A stretch of 64,000 nt of DNA from contig NC_057795.1 of assembly GCF_018294505.1 (NCBI RefSeq), positions 234,295,035 through 234,359,034 of the forward strand, read 5' to 3'. The position numbers were made by a program, and so were the translations under genes. The number at the start of each line of letters is the position of its first letter. The stretch's first letter is position 1. Of the stretch, positions 9,995 through 22,270 are shown one piece after another. The notes beneath the pieces were generated by a model that did not search any database, was not told where the DNA came from, and saw nothing but the letters and a program-made list of their open reading frames with translations. The DNA is from Triticum aestivum. Taxonomy: Eukaryota > Streptophyta > Magnoliopsida > Poales > Poaceae.

Positions 9995-11118
9995 TTGCAC
10001 TTCTTGAGGATTCTAGTCGGTATCTCCCGTTTAACTTTATAGGCCTTGGCTTCTTGTGTCCTGTCCTAGGGAAGGGCATATAGGTCAGGCCTAGGACCCT
10101 ACTGTGGCACCCCGGCTCAGAGAAACCGGAACGCCCCGTATTCCAGCCCAGAGATCGAGGAGAAGTCTTCTGGAATACGCACTGCTTAGCATATAACAAA
10201 TCAGCTCTTTATTACAATCTATATTGGGTACAAGGGGTTCCGATATAACGGGGAATTACATTGGCACAACGACACTACACCTACAACTGTTACTCTATGC
10301 AAGCAGCAGAACAACTCAAAGCAGGGAATAACTTCTAGCGGCGGAACAATGATGACGGTGGTGAACTCCACTCCGCAGGTACTCTGACTGGAACGCTTAT
10401 CCTAGCTCGCAAACAGGGAATCCACGGCAAACAAGCAATCAAATCTGGCATGACCTGCAAACTGGCATGACACGCCAGGTCAGTACATTGAATGTACTTG
10501 CAAGCTCCCAATAACCAGAAGCATTCAAGAAAAACAACAGCATGGCAATTATAGGTTAAGTAGGAACTAACATGAGATCATCATAACAACATGGCATGAA
10601 CAACATGAACATGGTACAACTAGAACAATATGAGCATGGCATGAACATATAAATCTGAAGATACTAGCATGCAACATGATGGCACTATCATGCACCACAT
10701 ATTCTGCTCGGGTTACCTCGTAACCATCATATGCATCACTTACCAACCTCGGACATCACACGATCATCTTAGGATCAAATCAAGCTTGGTATAAATAATA
10801 CCGTAGTAATCATTACATGACCACAAGGAGCTTGATCTTTACCCATGATTCTCGCACAACATCACAAATATCCAACAACTCGGTATCCTCGATACCACGG
10901 TGGTCATTCACGGATCACAAACGGAACCACACTTGGTTCAACGGGTTACCTCGTAACCAAACGGTGATCATTCACGGATCAAATAACTAACTTATCTCAT
11001 CATTGAACTGGGGTTGTTATTAAGCACATTATTATTATTATTATTATTACTGTTGACCCATAGTGTGACCAACTACGAACTGGGCCCTTATCCGCGGGCA
11101 CGACTATTGATAGATTTA

Positions 11119-11130
11119 ACACACACACAC

Positions 11131-11178
<48 letters not shown>
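11119..11178. repeat. (AC)n microsatellite
   Basis: Sixty bases of AC repeats with a single G interruption near 11135. A short ATT repeat lies close by at about 11029-11048. Both are within the LTR of element B. Confidence 0.97.
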
Positions 11179-11180
<2 letters not shown>

Positions 11181-13033
11181 TAGAGGTAGCGCACTTTACC
11201 CACACCGCAGAACCCATGGCCTCGCACTCCCATTCGGGTGGACCAACGGCGTTCCGACAAAACCGATCTACTGCCATGACACTCTCCCAGCCACTCCGAC
11301 CAACTCCCCTTTGGGCTAAGTCATGGGTGGCCCCAGCCTACCAAAGGCAAAACGGCTACCATCGTGGCAAATAAATGGTCCCAAACGGGGACAAGGTACC
11401 AGAACAACAACAGGCTCACAAGGCTTATGTCCGCCTACCTGATCAGGGTAGCGCGCACCCATAACCTTCCCTAGTTGGAGGCACCACCGGGAGGCATGAC
11501 AATAGACCCCGTCAGGACCTCCCCATAAAGGCAAATGTGGTTGCACTTGTCAGCGCGATATGGTGGCACCATGACTCAACCAACAGTTGTTCAAGTTCAA
11601 TTAAGTCTGCTTAAACTTGAATGCAATAAGTTGAGTCATATGAAAATAACATGATGCAACTGCAATGCATGAACATGATATCAACATAAGCATGGCTGTG
11701 CAACACTACTTCTTAACATATCAACACACAACAAATCATATATCTGACGGAGCATGGCATACTGACTAGCATGAACATCACAAGTATACACTTCTTAGAA
11801 ACATAGCAGGACCACTAGCATCAATAATAACTATCATGCATGAACATATCAACAGTGCTATCATGCAAGCATTTAATCAACTGGATGCAATGGAACATGC
11901 ATAACAATGGCACTCGGAACAGACGATAGTCATGCACCGAAGGCCATCACCGACATCAACATATACTACTATCAAGCATAAGCATATGAAAGGAATACTA
12001 GAAACTAGTACATGATAACCAGGTGCATAACAACATAGCACGCGAGTGAACATGAAACTGTAAGCATCACCAAAACAATGATAACCATGTTTTAAACAAG
12101 CAAACATTGATAAAATATTCAAGTTGAAAACCATGGCTACTGCATGACTATCATGCAAGTGGGTATGGTGGCTTTCCTGAGGATGAAGAAGGCACCGGGG
12201 AGAAGTGCGGTGAAACCGCGGAACAAAACGCCGGACGGTTCTCTCTCGGAGGGGACTGATTAGAGGCAAGGGAAAAATGGTCATTTTCTCTATGGGGGCC
12301 ACCTAGTGAAAATGGAACCAACAGAAAGAGCTCGACGATACGAAGATGTGAGCGCCGGTTTCACCTCGATCGGAGTTACGATTGAAAAGTTGTGAAGGGT
12401 TGAAGCTCAGGGACTTTTCTAAAAAATACCACCTCAAATAGGTCCCTGAGTGGATAAGACAGAAACGGTTTTTGGAAAATACGCTTTCTTAGCTAGAAAA
12501 CGTACTTTTAGGCGGACGAAGACGGAAATACGCTTTCACTTACTAAAAACGTTTTCCAGGGAAGGCGCCTCCACTTAACGTACCTGGGCCCGGGCGGGGT
12601 CAACGCCTAGGCGCTGGCGAGTGGGACCGAGGGAGAGGCATGGCCTGCCTGGCTCCTGTCTTCTTCCTCCTTGTGGGACAACACAGAGCGGCATGGGAGG
12701 AACAGGGAGCGGGAGGCAGAGGCGAAGCCGGTGATGACCCGACCGGCTCCGGCCACCGTTGGCCGAGCCGAGACCACCGACAGGACCGCATGAGATGGCC
12801 GCGTTCGTTCCCATGGGTAGCAGCCACCGAGGAGGCGCGGAAGCACGGCGACGTGAGGAGGACAGTAGGAGGCAGAGGCATCGGGCACGGTGAAGGCCGA
12901 CGACGCGGGCTGCTCTAGCGATGAATGGAGGGCTTGGGGAGGTTCGTTGGGACGTGGGGGAGATGGTGAGCTGGTCGGGAGGGGGCAGGAGAGCGCAGGA
13001 CAGCCGGACAACAGGACGGCTGAGATCGGAGGC

Positions 13034-14428
13034 TGATAACCCACAAGTATAGGGGATCGCAACAGTTTTCGAGGGTAGAGTATTCAACCCAAATTTATTG
13101 ATTCTACATAAGGGGAGCCAAAGAATATTCTCAAGTATTAGCAGTTGAGTTGTCAATTCAACCACACCTGAAAGACTTAATATTTGCAACAAAGTATTTA
13201 GTAGCAAAGTAGTATGGAAGTAACGGTAACAGTGGCAAAAGTAACAATAGCAATTTTGTAGTAATTGTAAAAATGACAATGGTAAAGTAACTAAGCAAAG
13301 ATCAATACGTGAAGAGCTCATAGGCAATGGATCAATGATGGATAATTATGTTAGATGCGATCCTCATGCAGTAGTTATAACATAGGGTGACACAGAACTA
13401 GCTCCAGTTCATCAATGCAATGTAGGCATGTATTCCGAATGTAGTCATACGTGCTTATGGAAAAGAACTTGCGTGACATCTTTTGTCCTACCCTCCTGTG
13501 GCAGCGGGGTCCTATTGGAAAGTAAGGGATATTAAGGCCTCCTTTTAATAGAGTACCGGACCAAAGCATTAACACTTAGTGAATACATGAACTCCTCAAA
13601 CTACGGTCATCACCGGGAGTGGTCCCGATTATTGTCACTTCAGGGTTGCCGCATCATAACACATAGTAGGTGACTATTGACTTGCAAGATAGGACCAAGA
13701 ACTCACATATATTCATGAAAACATAATAGGTTCAGATCTGAAATCATGGCACTCGGGCCCTAATGACAAGCATTAAGCATAGCAAAGTCATAGCAACGTC
13801 AATCTTTAATGGATACTAGGAATCAAACCCTAACAAAACTAACTCGATTACATGGTAAATCTCATCTAACCCATTACCGTCCAGCAAGCCTACGATGGAA
13901 TTACTCACGCACGGCGGTGAGCATCATGATACTGGTGATGGAGGATGGTTGATGATGACGACGGTGACGGATTCCCCTCTTCGGAGCCCCAAACGGACTC
14001 CAGATCAGCCCTCCCGAGAGAGATTAGGGCTTGGCGGCGGCTCCGTATCGTAAAACGTGATGAATCCTTCTTTCTGATTTTTCCTCCCCGAACATGAATA
14101 TATGGAGTAGGAGTTGAGGTCGGTGGAGCATCAGGGGGCCCACGAGGCAGGGGGCGCGCCCAGGGGGGTAGGCGCGCCCCCACCCTCGTGGACATGGTGT
14201 GGGCCCCCTGGTCTTGATTCTTTTGCCTGTATTTTTTATATATTTCAAAAATAATCTTTGTGAAATTTCAGGTCATTCGGAGAACTTTTATTTCTGCACA
14301 AAAATAACACCATGGCAATTCTACTGATAACAGCGTCAGTCTGGGTTAGTTCCATTCAAATCATGCAAGTTAGAGTCCAAAACAAGGGGAAAAGTGTTTG
14401 GAAATGTAGATACGATGGAGACGTATTA
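13034..14428 (-). mobile_element. Second solo LTR, Sabrina/WHAM-type, inside element B LTR
   Basis: The 1395-bp block starts TGATAACCCACAAG and ends GACGTATTA on plus. It is flanked by the 5-bp direct repeat GAGGC (13029-13033 and 14429-14433). On minus it reads TAATACGTCTCC ... GGGTTATCA, a decayed TG...CA. GGGTTATCA at an LTR end is typical for this Triticeae group. No internal domain is present. Confidence 0.8.
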
Positions 14429-14680
14429 GAGGCGATGGTCGGACTTGAGGGTTGCAGCTACGGGCCTCTCTGGTGACGAACTAAAGGGGTGGGGCGAACT
14501 GCGGGAGTGAGGGGGAGCTAGAGGACAGCTCTGGAGGAGAGGAGGAAGGCTAGGCTCGCCGGAAACAATAGGAGACCGCGGTGGCCGAGGAGAACTCTGG
14601 CGAAAAGAGGAGAGGGCCGAGGACTCCGGTGATTGAGAGAGGTGTGGGAGGGGCTTGGGAGCTGCGGGGGCTCGGGGCAG

Positions 14681-14690
14681 CTTATATAGG
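14681..14690 (-). promoter_or_regulatory. TATA box in element B LTR
   Basis: The minus strand reads CCTATATAAGC. GC-rich sequence follows it in the direction of transcription, as in the leaders of the other long LTRs here. Confidence 0.5.
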
Positions 14691-16248
14691 CTGATGGGAA
14701 GCCTCTGGAGCATCACAAGCGAGCTACAACATGGCTCTATAGCCGGACAGTAGCAGGACACGGCACGGGCATGGATCTAACTGCTCATTTATGGCGAAAC
14801 AGGAAGGGGCTCGAGCACGGGGTGATGAAGTCGATCACGGGGGAGCTCCAGGACATGGTTTGACGTCGAGACAAGGAGGGAGACGACGAGAATAGGGTCG
14901 AGTACGAGCCAGAGCTTGCAATTTGCATGACATCTGCGTGATCACCACGCGCACTGGAGCAAACTTCGGGTTTTGGCCAGGCCGACCATGTCTACAGGAT
15001 AGACCGTCGTGCCCTTAGTCAAAATGACAAAATAAATAGGGTCCAGGGGCAAGAAGTGATTGACACCTAGCTCCAAAACATTGCAACAACAAGGTGTTTG
15101 TAACTTGCTGTGGCTCACACGTGTGGACTTAGACTCTGATCTTTGGCACAGATTGATCAAGCACTAAGGTGATCCTGATTACCAAAAATTAGCTTAAGAG
15201 GAGGAGTTTAGAGAGGGGTTGCTGTAGAAAGTGCCATAATGGCCAGATTTAGATATTTGGATGATGCACTCACATACATGATTGGATTGAGCTAAATTTG
15301 AGCATGTCCTAATGATTTGAGGATATAAAGATTCTCAAAAAGGTTTCAGGCCATTTGGATGCACCAAAGTGGCACTTGCTTCACAAAGTTTCAACCTGAT
15401 GAGAAACTTGGAAAAGTTCCACAGGGCAAATGGAGTAATGGATTGATCCACAACTTGGTGGAGGGAGTTTATATGGGTAATAGAATGTCTTGGTAAATTG
15501 GCAGCTTAAATGAAGCAATATAAAATATAGTTGCTTCACAAACTAAAAATCTGACCAGAAACTAAGAATTGAAGATGAGCTCACATGGAGACATGAATGA
15601 GCTCAACTTTGGTGGAGAGCTATGATATGATGATATTGAAGACCATGAAAAATTGCTACTCACTTGGATATGCCTAGCTTGTACGTCCTTCACAAAGCTT
15701 CTTTATAGACAGAAACTTTGGAAAATCATTAATAAATAATTACTAGGAAAATGAGGTTGCATTTTATCATGTGGCAATTATATGGACAGGAAAAGATGTC
15801 CAAGGAGTTTGAGGTCAATTGGGCAAAGGAAAATAGCACTTGCTTCACAATGTGCCATTTAGGGCAGAATAGGAAAAGAATTATTTGAGGATTGTTTTTG
15901 AACATGGCAATGAAAAGTTTTGCCATATTTGATGAAGATATGACCCAAACAATTTATGAGAATTATTTGGGAATTTTAGGAGTGATGGAAATATGGGTTG
16001 TTTCACAACCTAGGGCAAATTGAGTTATTCCTTTAATATAAAAGGAATATTCCCAATAAAAAGAATATGGGGATTTGGTCCAAGGTGGAAATGGAAAGGT
16101 CTAGGGTTGGATAGGAGGATGACAAGCCACTCTAGAAGCAAAGAAGAGTTCATCTTCTTCAATTTCCAGACCACAAAGCCACGGAAAAAGAAACTCAGGT
16201 AAAAACCTTAGAAAATCAAAACAAAAGGCCAAAAATCAGGCTGTTACA

Positions 16249-16290
16249 ACTCTTACCCCCTTAAAGAAATCTCGTCCTCGAGATTTGGTT
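16249..16290 (-). other. Polypurine tract and 3' end motif of element B
   Basis: On minus, CTCGAGGACGAGATT is followed by TCTTTAAGGGGGTAAGAG and then the LTR start TGTAACA. This combination marks the 3' end of the internal domain in Tekay/Del-type gypsy elements and fixes the orientation of element B. Plus-strand DNA synthesis starts at such a tract. Confidence 0.75.
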
Positions 16291-18593
16291 GCTTAGGGAA
16301 CAAGTATGAATATACTGACTTAAGGAAACCGGTTCCAACTCGCGTATCCCTTTTTCCTTATTGATTGTTCCTCACTGAATATCGTATGACCCGACTGACT
16401 GGTTCTGGGCTGGTTTGCCTCACTGTATCCACATTCTGACAGATCTTACCTTGCTTGTTCATGCTTATACAGGCTCCCATTTCTTTTAGATCTGCTGACT
16501 TAGCCGAGTGTGAGTTGTTATCATGACTGAAATATATGCCTGTCTCACCAGTCCGAGAGTGATTTCCGATGGGTGTGTCACCCGACACTTACAACCTTTC
16601 ATGAAGTGATGATCAGATTTTTTCAGGTAGACTCCCAGGCTCTAATTCCTTGCATTGGGTTTCTCTACTAAATGCAGGTCCTTTGGGTTCCAAACAGTGA
16701 GTTGTGGCATAACCGTTTTCCTGACAGATTCTGACTTATTGCAGGAATTCCTGAATCGTCTTGGCTGGCTCCACTATCTTGAGTATCAGATCCGTACCCA
16801 ATATTTGACTGTCGCTTGTCGTGGCTAGCATGAAGGGGTATGACCTTTTGTGATAATATCCTCAGACTTGACTGTCGATGGGTGCTGGCAGAAGAATTTT
16901 ATTCATGACAGGCTGCCTTTTTGATGCTTCCCATAAGTGAGGGCCCATGCTTTGAGATTGTCATTCATCATTCCGATTGCTCATACTGTCGGCAAATCCA
17001 TGGGGATAGTGGGCTATGTGATGCTTTGCCATAGTTGCTGGAGTCAAACTGTTGAATTGACCTTTAGTCTGACTTGACAGACTCAGACATTTGTTACTAA
17101 CAAATCTGAGCATATACTATCAACAGAGCGGGTTGTCTAGATATGGGGTGCTTACTAGAATTGAGTAGACCCCGCAGTTGAATATTCATGGTGATCGATA
17201 GTGACTCGGACGGTCCGAGGTATCTACACCATGTGGGTCATGCAAAAAAATGCATACCTGTATTTCCGGTCTGGCTCCTTCAGTATTGTTCTCTTTGTAT
17301 GGATCCTTTGCTGAAAGATCTTGATCATATTGCATTCTTCATGTGACCATAGGTACTGTCGGTGCAATTCTTCGGCAATCATAACTTATTCTCATTCTTC
17401 TGACATGGTAATATTGTTTAAATGGCAGGTTCATCACTTCTCAAGTTCTGACCGTTGGGAAATGATCATCCGAACCCAAAGATAGAAGACAAGGGCTCAT
17501 CAGGATCATCTTTGAGGTTCACAAGTACTTGTACTGAGCTCATTGTTGTCATCAATCTTCATAATCCTTTGTCACACTCTGGTGTATAGCTGGCTTCCTT
17601 CTTTTAACAATCCTCATGTGACGGTCAGATCCCCATCCGAGTGACTTGCAAGACCTTGGTGGTATGCCTACCGCATATATATGAGAATTTGATTCCCGAG
17701 ACAGGCGTGTGCTCTGACTGATTCTTGATTCGAACCAAACTATTGCGGATCTGATTCTTGGGATGTACTGCCATACGTTGTCAATTCACAGTGTAATATC
17801 TTGTACCAATGCCTTACTAATGAAGATTGGATGGCTTGTGCTCAAACTTTCATCAGACTGCTTGCCGAAGAAGGCTGAATATCGTGCTTCAGAAACTTCC
17901 CCCCTTAAAGACTTTGGCGGGGAAAACTCGGTACCTTATGCTGGAAGCTTTTGCGTTGCTTATTGAAGAAGGCAGAGTAACTTGCACGGGAAATCATCCC
18001 TGTATTGTACCGAGGAAGACAGATGAATCTTGCTTTGGAAGCTTCTCTGGTAGCTTGGAAGGGAAGATTGGGTTGCTTACACCAGAAGCTTCTCATTGTG
18101 ATATGCGGACCGATTTCCACAGATACATACCATCTTAATATTTCTGCTATTGATTTCTTGTATGAGATGGGGTTTTGTAGGACTATCCTCTCTTCTGAGT
18201 ATTAAATACATGCCATATTTTTGCTTGCTTCCGGGCATATCATGTTTCAAGATCATCCTTAACGAAGAATCAACTTGTATCTGAGCCATACCTTTGACTG
18301 ATAATATTCTGTCAATCTTGCACACAATTTATCTTCTTGCTGATTTGATCATTTCTGCTATGAAGAGTGCACACTGAGACAAACTTGATTATTCAGTATC
18401 ATGATCAGATATCCCCAATCTCAATGCAGTTAGCTGAGAATTCCATACTGTTGTGAGGAGGACACACTAATGCAAGCTTGATACTGATGGTCCATCCAGG
18501 ATTTGTTTTGCATTAAGACGAGATATTCCCAATTTTACTGCAGTCTGCTGATAATTCCATTCTATTTAGTTGAGTTTCCGAATATATGCATTC
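16291..18593 (-). other. Non-coding internal region of element B
   Basis: About 2.3 kb without a gene. I find no RT, integrase, protease or gag motif on either strand; the small ORFs overlap in both strands and lack recognisable features. A second purine-tract-like sequence (minus strand CTTTAAGGGGGGAAG) occurs at about 17890-17906. Confidence 0.6.
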
Positions 18594-21222
18594 TATAACA
18601 TCCCAAATTTTTAATTTGGAATGTTATAAAATAGATCATCATTGCATATCATATTTTATTGCATTTTGGCTTGATCCTAGAAATTTCACGCAACTCAAGG
18701 ACCCACGGAGAGAGTTGGAGATTTCGTTATTTTCATATTTGAGTTTTCTCAAATTTTGAAAATATAATCATTTGATTTTAATTATTTTATCTTCAAATAT
18801 TTCTTATACAAAAATAAGAGAGAGGGAATAAAATGACTTTCCCAAAATAAAGAAGTATTGAGGATTTAATAATAAAATAAAGTAAGATTTTATTTCGGAG
18901 TTTATCGCTATTTTATTTGAATTTAGAAAAAATGCGCGTTTTTCAAAATTACATTTAGGCTCCAAATAAATGTTCATCTTGTCCGGCTTATTTTTAGAGG
19001 ACGGGGAAAATTTATTTCGGGATTTTTGGAGTCCGTTTAGTATTTCTTTTATTTCTTCTTCTACGTGAAATTATTTAAAAAAACGAACCGACCTACTGGG
19101 CTGTGTCCGTCCCGGACTCCTGGCCCGGTCGGCCTTATAAGCCGGGAGGCCCGAGCCGCAGCCCTCCCGAAACCCTAGCCCCGCCCCCGATCCTCCTCCG
19201 CCGCTGCCAGCAGCCGGATCCCCGCGCCGGAGCCGCCGCCGCCCTGTTCCGCCGCCAGAGCCGCCATTCGCCGCCAACGCCGTTGAGGGAGCCGCCGGAG
19301 TTCGCCGCCGCTGCCGACGGTTTTCTTCAGAAAACCACCCGTTTTTTATAAAACCGCGGTTTATTTTTTTATTAGATCGGTTTAGTTTTTTTTTCGGTTT
19401 ATTTATTTTGCGGACGTTCGTCCGTACGTTTGTTTTAATGAACGGTCTTCGTCGTTTAGCCGCAGACAGCGAACGTTCGTCCGTTAGCCTGTTCGTCCAT
19501 TTTTCTTTTTCTCGGATTTTTCACAATTATTTCCGATCGCGACTTCTGATCCGATTTTCGTTCTAGTATAACTTTTCGCTCGTTTATCGAAATCAGGCGA
19601 TTCAAGCGCCTAGAGTTTTGTTTCGAAACCCTCTTTCCGTTTAACCAACTCAAACAAGTTTTTGCTACAGTAAAATTTGACTTAGATCCAGATTAATAAA
19701 CGAAGCTTGATCCTTTCGCCGTTTGAGTTTCGTTGCTTCGTTTGATTTGATTCTTTTTGCAAATCGGAGTTCTTAAGTTGAACTTTCTGGTAAGATCTCT
19801 TATTTGAGTTTTACTTGTGCTTTAGATGAGTGCTTATTGTATGCTTGTTTATTTACGATAGAGTACCCGGAGTGCGCTGCTTGCTACTACGAGTCTCTAG
19901 GTTTCACGGATTATCAGCAAGGCAAGTAACACTTTGATCATACCTCTTTACTACCCAGTTTTATTGCATTAGGTCAATCCTCAAACAATTGCATGGTTAG
20001 GATCTGATTTAATATGTGGGTTTTGGGAAGTAGATGAGGTAGTACCTATTGCCTTGTTTTATTATCAAACCTTTGGGAGTTACTTCTACGTTTGATTATA
20101 TCGCTATGCTATGCTAGTAGGCGTGGATTCGGTGAGTGTATCCATGACAGATGTGAGATTGTTAAGTAATGGTTTACTTAAGTGGCAACTTTAATACACA
20201 TCTCGGTGGATTGAGGCACCTGGGGAACCCAGTGTTTCCTGTATTTTTGGAAATCCCGGGGTACCGTGTGATTCTCCTATGGACCGCCACCCAGGCTCAA
20301 AGGGATCATGAGATTATTCATGCTAGGAACTTCCGTGTGCAGCCGCAAGCTACTATGGGCTCTAGCATAGTTGATTAAGTCTTGTGAACTCTTACAGTGG
20401 TAGACTAGCAGATGTAGGGGAAAGTAGGTGTAACTGTCTACCCATCGTAAGGTGCAAACGCTTCTGAAAGACTATTTCTCGGTCATCCGTTTCTCAAACA
20501 CCATGTAGTGCAAGAATTCCAATGGAGGAGATCAAGTCTTGCGGGGAAAAGTGCGCAAACCTCTGCAGAGTGTATAAACTAATCATGGTTAGCCGTGTCC
20601 CCGATTATGGACGTTTTGAGTATCTAGTACCTGGATTATCATGTGAATCAAATCATGTTACTTTAATTTAATTTGTTGGGTTTTAATGACGATGCTTAAT
20701 TGGGATTGAGTTGGGTGAACGTTCTCAATGTTTAACAACCACCATGATAGTTAAATAAAATTTATTCCTTTGTTGTAGGAAAAAATTGGCTTTATGCAAA
20801 ACTGTAACCATAGAGCTTTCCACCAGCCATATATGCATGTAGTGATAGCATTATTTCTGTTCATTACTCTCTATGTGTTACATTGCCAGCATATTCCATG
20901 TGCTGACCCGTTTTCAGGCTGCAACGTTCATGTTGCAGACTTTTCAGACGACGAGTAAGGTGCCTTAGGTCGTGATCTTATACTCAGTGATGCCGTTGGA
21001 GTTGATGGACTCGCTTTATCTTCCAAGTCTTCCACTGTTATCGTTATTAGATGGCCTTAAGCCATATTTATTGTAATAAGTTCACTTTTGAGTCATTCGA
21101 TGTAATAAGTGTGTGATTGCTACTCTGCTATAAATCCTTCAAGTACTATGTGTTTCAGCATTACCGATCCAGGGATGACACTGATGCACAGAGATCAGAC
21201 TGTTTGAGGTCTGGTCGCTACA
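18594..21222 (+). repeat. 5' LTR of element C
   Basis: It starts TATAACATCCCAAA (TG decayed to TA) and ends GGTCTGGTCGCTACA, next to the primer site. A TATA box is at 19134-19143, followed by a CpG-rich stretch (about 19140-19330) that begins with AAACCCTAG. The last 1.3 kb (from about 19900) is clearly related to the LTR end of element E read on the other strand. Confidence 0.8.
19134..19143 (+). promoter_or_regulatory. TATA box and telo-box of element C LTR
   Basis: CTTATAAGCC is followed 36 bp later by AAACCCTAG (19170-19178) at the start of a CpG-rich leader. AAACCCTA (telo-box) near the start site is common in plant housekeeping promoters. Confidence 0.5.
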
Positions 21223-21225
21223 ATA

Positions 21226-21237
21226 TGGTATCAGAGC
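21226..21237 (+). other. Primer binding site of element C
   Basis: TGGTATCAGAGC, the classic plant initiator tRNA-Met primer site, lies three bases after the LTR end. Confidence 0.9.
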
Positions 21238-21329
21238 ACACGCTGACTGTAGGACACGACCACTAAGCTAAAGCCCTAGATCACTACTCTCTTCTCATTT
21301 CTGACTCCTCTCCTTTTCTACTCTTTTAG

Positions 21330-22068
21330 GATGGCGGATGCAAGGAACAAGTTCACATAACCAGATGAAGATACACCCTTTGGACACCACTTGAAGGAAG
21401 TCACTATATACCTGAACATTGGAGTACCAAGCTTCACCGGGACCTACATCGCCACTTTACCAGAAGAGGAGCATTGGACAATTCAAGTTCAAGTTCCAGG
21501 AAGGACGTTCATGCCCGTCACTGAGCCCATAGAGTTTTCCTTTGATGCACCAACCTGGAGTCTAGGAAAGAGCATGGCAGCCCACATCACCATGGGACGC
21601 ATTGGAGAAGTTTACCACAAGGATCTCAAGGATACTATTTACCAGATTTTTGGGCGCCGAGATAAGCAATGAGAGATGATCAGTACCAGGAAGGATAGAT
21701 CAATTGCAGCTTTCATCCAGGAGCTAAACCAGCACATTCGTTGCCAGGATAACCAGATGTGCGCAGGCATGATAGATCTGAAGAAGGCTATGACCAAGAT
21801 CAAGGAACTGGAACAAGAACTCAAGTCTACACACAATGGATATGAGGAGGAAATGACGACACTCATGGAGAAGAATGATGATCTAAAGAAGAAGCTAAAA
21901 GTATTCATGGGATTCCCCGCGACTGGAGGAGAAGACGACGATTGGACTTGCCCGGAGAACTACATCATCAATGACGACACTGACTCGGACCCAGACGATA
22001 GTGACGATGACTTTGTTGATGAAGCTAGAGCAGATATCATGGAGTCTTTGACCGATCAATTTTTCTAG
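21330..22068 (+). pseudogene. Extra ORF between 5' LTR and gag in element C
   Basis: An ATG at 21330 opens a frame interrupted by stops at 21357-21359 and 21670-21672, then open to TAG at 22066-22068. The N-terminal half is globular-looking (FTGTYIATLPEEEHWTIQVQ). The middle is a likely coiled coil (KIKELEQELKSTHNGYEEEM). The C-terminus is very acidic (DDTDSDPDDSDDDFVDEA). It has no zinc knuckle. I recall that rice RIRE3/RIRE8-type gypsy elements have an additional ORF in this position, so this is probably a family trait; its function is unknown to me. Confidence 0.65.
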
Positions 22069-22270
22069 TCGACCACCATAACAATAGTAGTATTTCCCCC
22101 ATGTATATAGTATAGTTCGAGCACTTTTTTAATGATAATTAGACCGTTGTATGCCCTTGTTTCAATTGATTGAAGTGATATTGATTGCATTTGTCTCATG
22201 AGCATATGGGTAGTGTTATTCTCTCTAGACCTCATTCTATTCTAAATTCTCATCTTTTCTAAAACCTCAG

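Larger units (their letters stand above)
1..10102 (-). mobile_element. Element A: Tat-lineage Ty3/gypsy LTR retrotransposon, 3' end outside window
   Basis: On the minus strand the order is 5' LTR (9545-10102), primer binding site, gag, protease, RT, RNase H, a second RNase H, integrase, tandem repeats and an opposite-strand ORF running off the left edge. The second (archaeal-type) RNase H and an extra ORF between pol and the 3' LTR are known hallmarks of the plant Tat lineage. The 3' LTR is not in the window, so the target duplication cannot be checked. Many stops and frameshifts make it non-autonomous today. A solo LTR sits inside gag. Fatima-like Triticeae families are a possible name, but I cannot confirm the family from the sequence alone. 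Confidence 0.85.
9545..10102 (-). repeat. 5' LTR of element A
   Basis: On the plus strand the block begins TGTGGGAATGAG at the primer binding site side. It ends CCCTAC, directly joined to element B at 10103. If B was inserted at CCCTAC|A, the LTR would be complete except for one terminal base (expected TGTAGGG at its minus-strand start). The promoter TATA is at 9748-9755. Confidence 0.7.
10103..16248 (-). repeat. 3' LTR of element B (about 4.7 kb without its nested insertion)
   Basis: The ends are TGTGGCAC on the left and TTACA on the right of the plus strand, that is TGTAACAGCC ... GGTGCCACA on minus. It holds a TATA box at 14681-14690 (minus), a GC-rich stretch at 12560-13030, many CATGAAC-like words at 10550-10700 and 11640-11880, and a nested solo LTR. 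No ORF in it resembles a known protein. The LTR is unusually long for a gypsy element. Confidence 0.6.
10103..18593 (-). mobile_element. Element B: LARD-like non-coding LTR retrotransposon, interrupted by element C
   Basis: The LTR spans 10103-16248 (TGTGGCACCCCGG ... GGCTGTTACA on plus). It is followed by the polypurine tract and CTCGAGGACGAGAT, a sequence that in Tekay/Del-type gypsy elements sits just before the 3' LTR. Element orientation is therefore minus. The internal region 16249-18593 has no recognisable polyprotein. A long LTR with a non-coding body fits a large retrotransposon derivative (LARD). The 5' LTR and right target duplication are outside the window; the left flank is CCTAC. 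Confidence 0.65.

Noticed and set aside
11014..11319. ORFs across the AC microsatellite
   Set aside because: The Thr-His and Cys-Val runs are just the translated dinucleotide repeat.
12575..13327. Long minus-strand ORF of about 250 codons at 12575-13327
   Set aside because: It crosses the boundary between element B's LTR and the nested solo LTR at 13034, so it cannot be an ancestral gene. Its content is low-complexity Pro/Ser/Arg from GC-rich DNA.
19103..19351. Small ORFs in the CpG-rich stretch of element C LTR
   Set aside because: Ala/Pro/Arg-rich translation on both strands; this is leader-like GC-rich DNA, not a gene.
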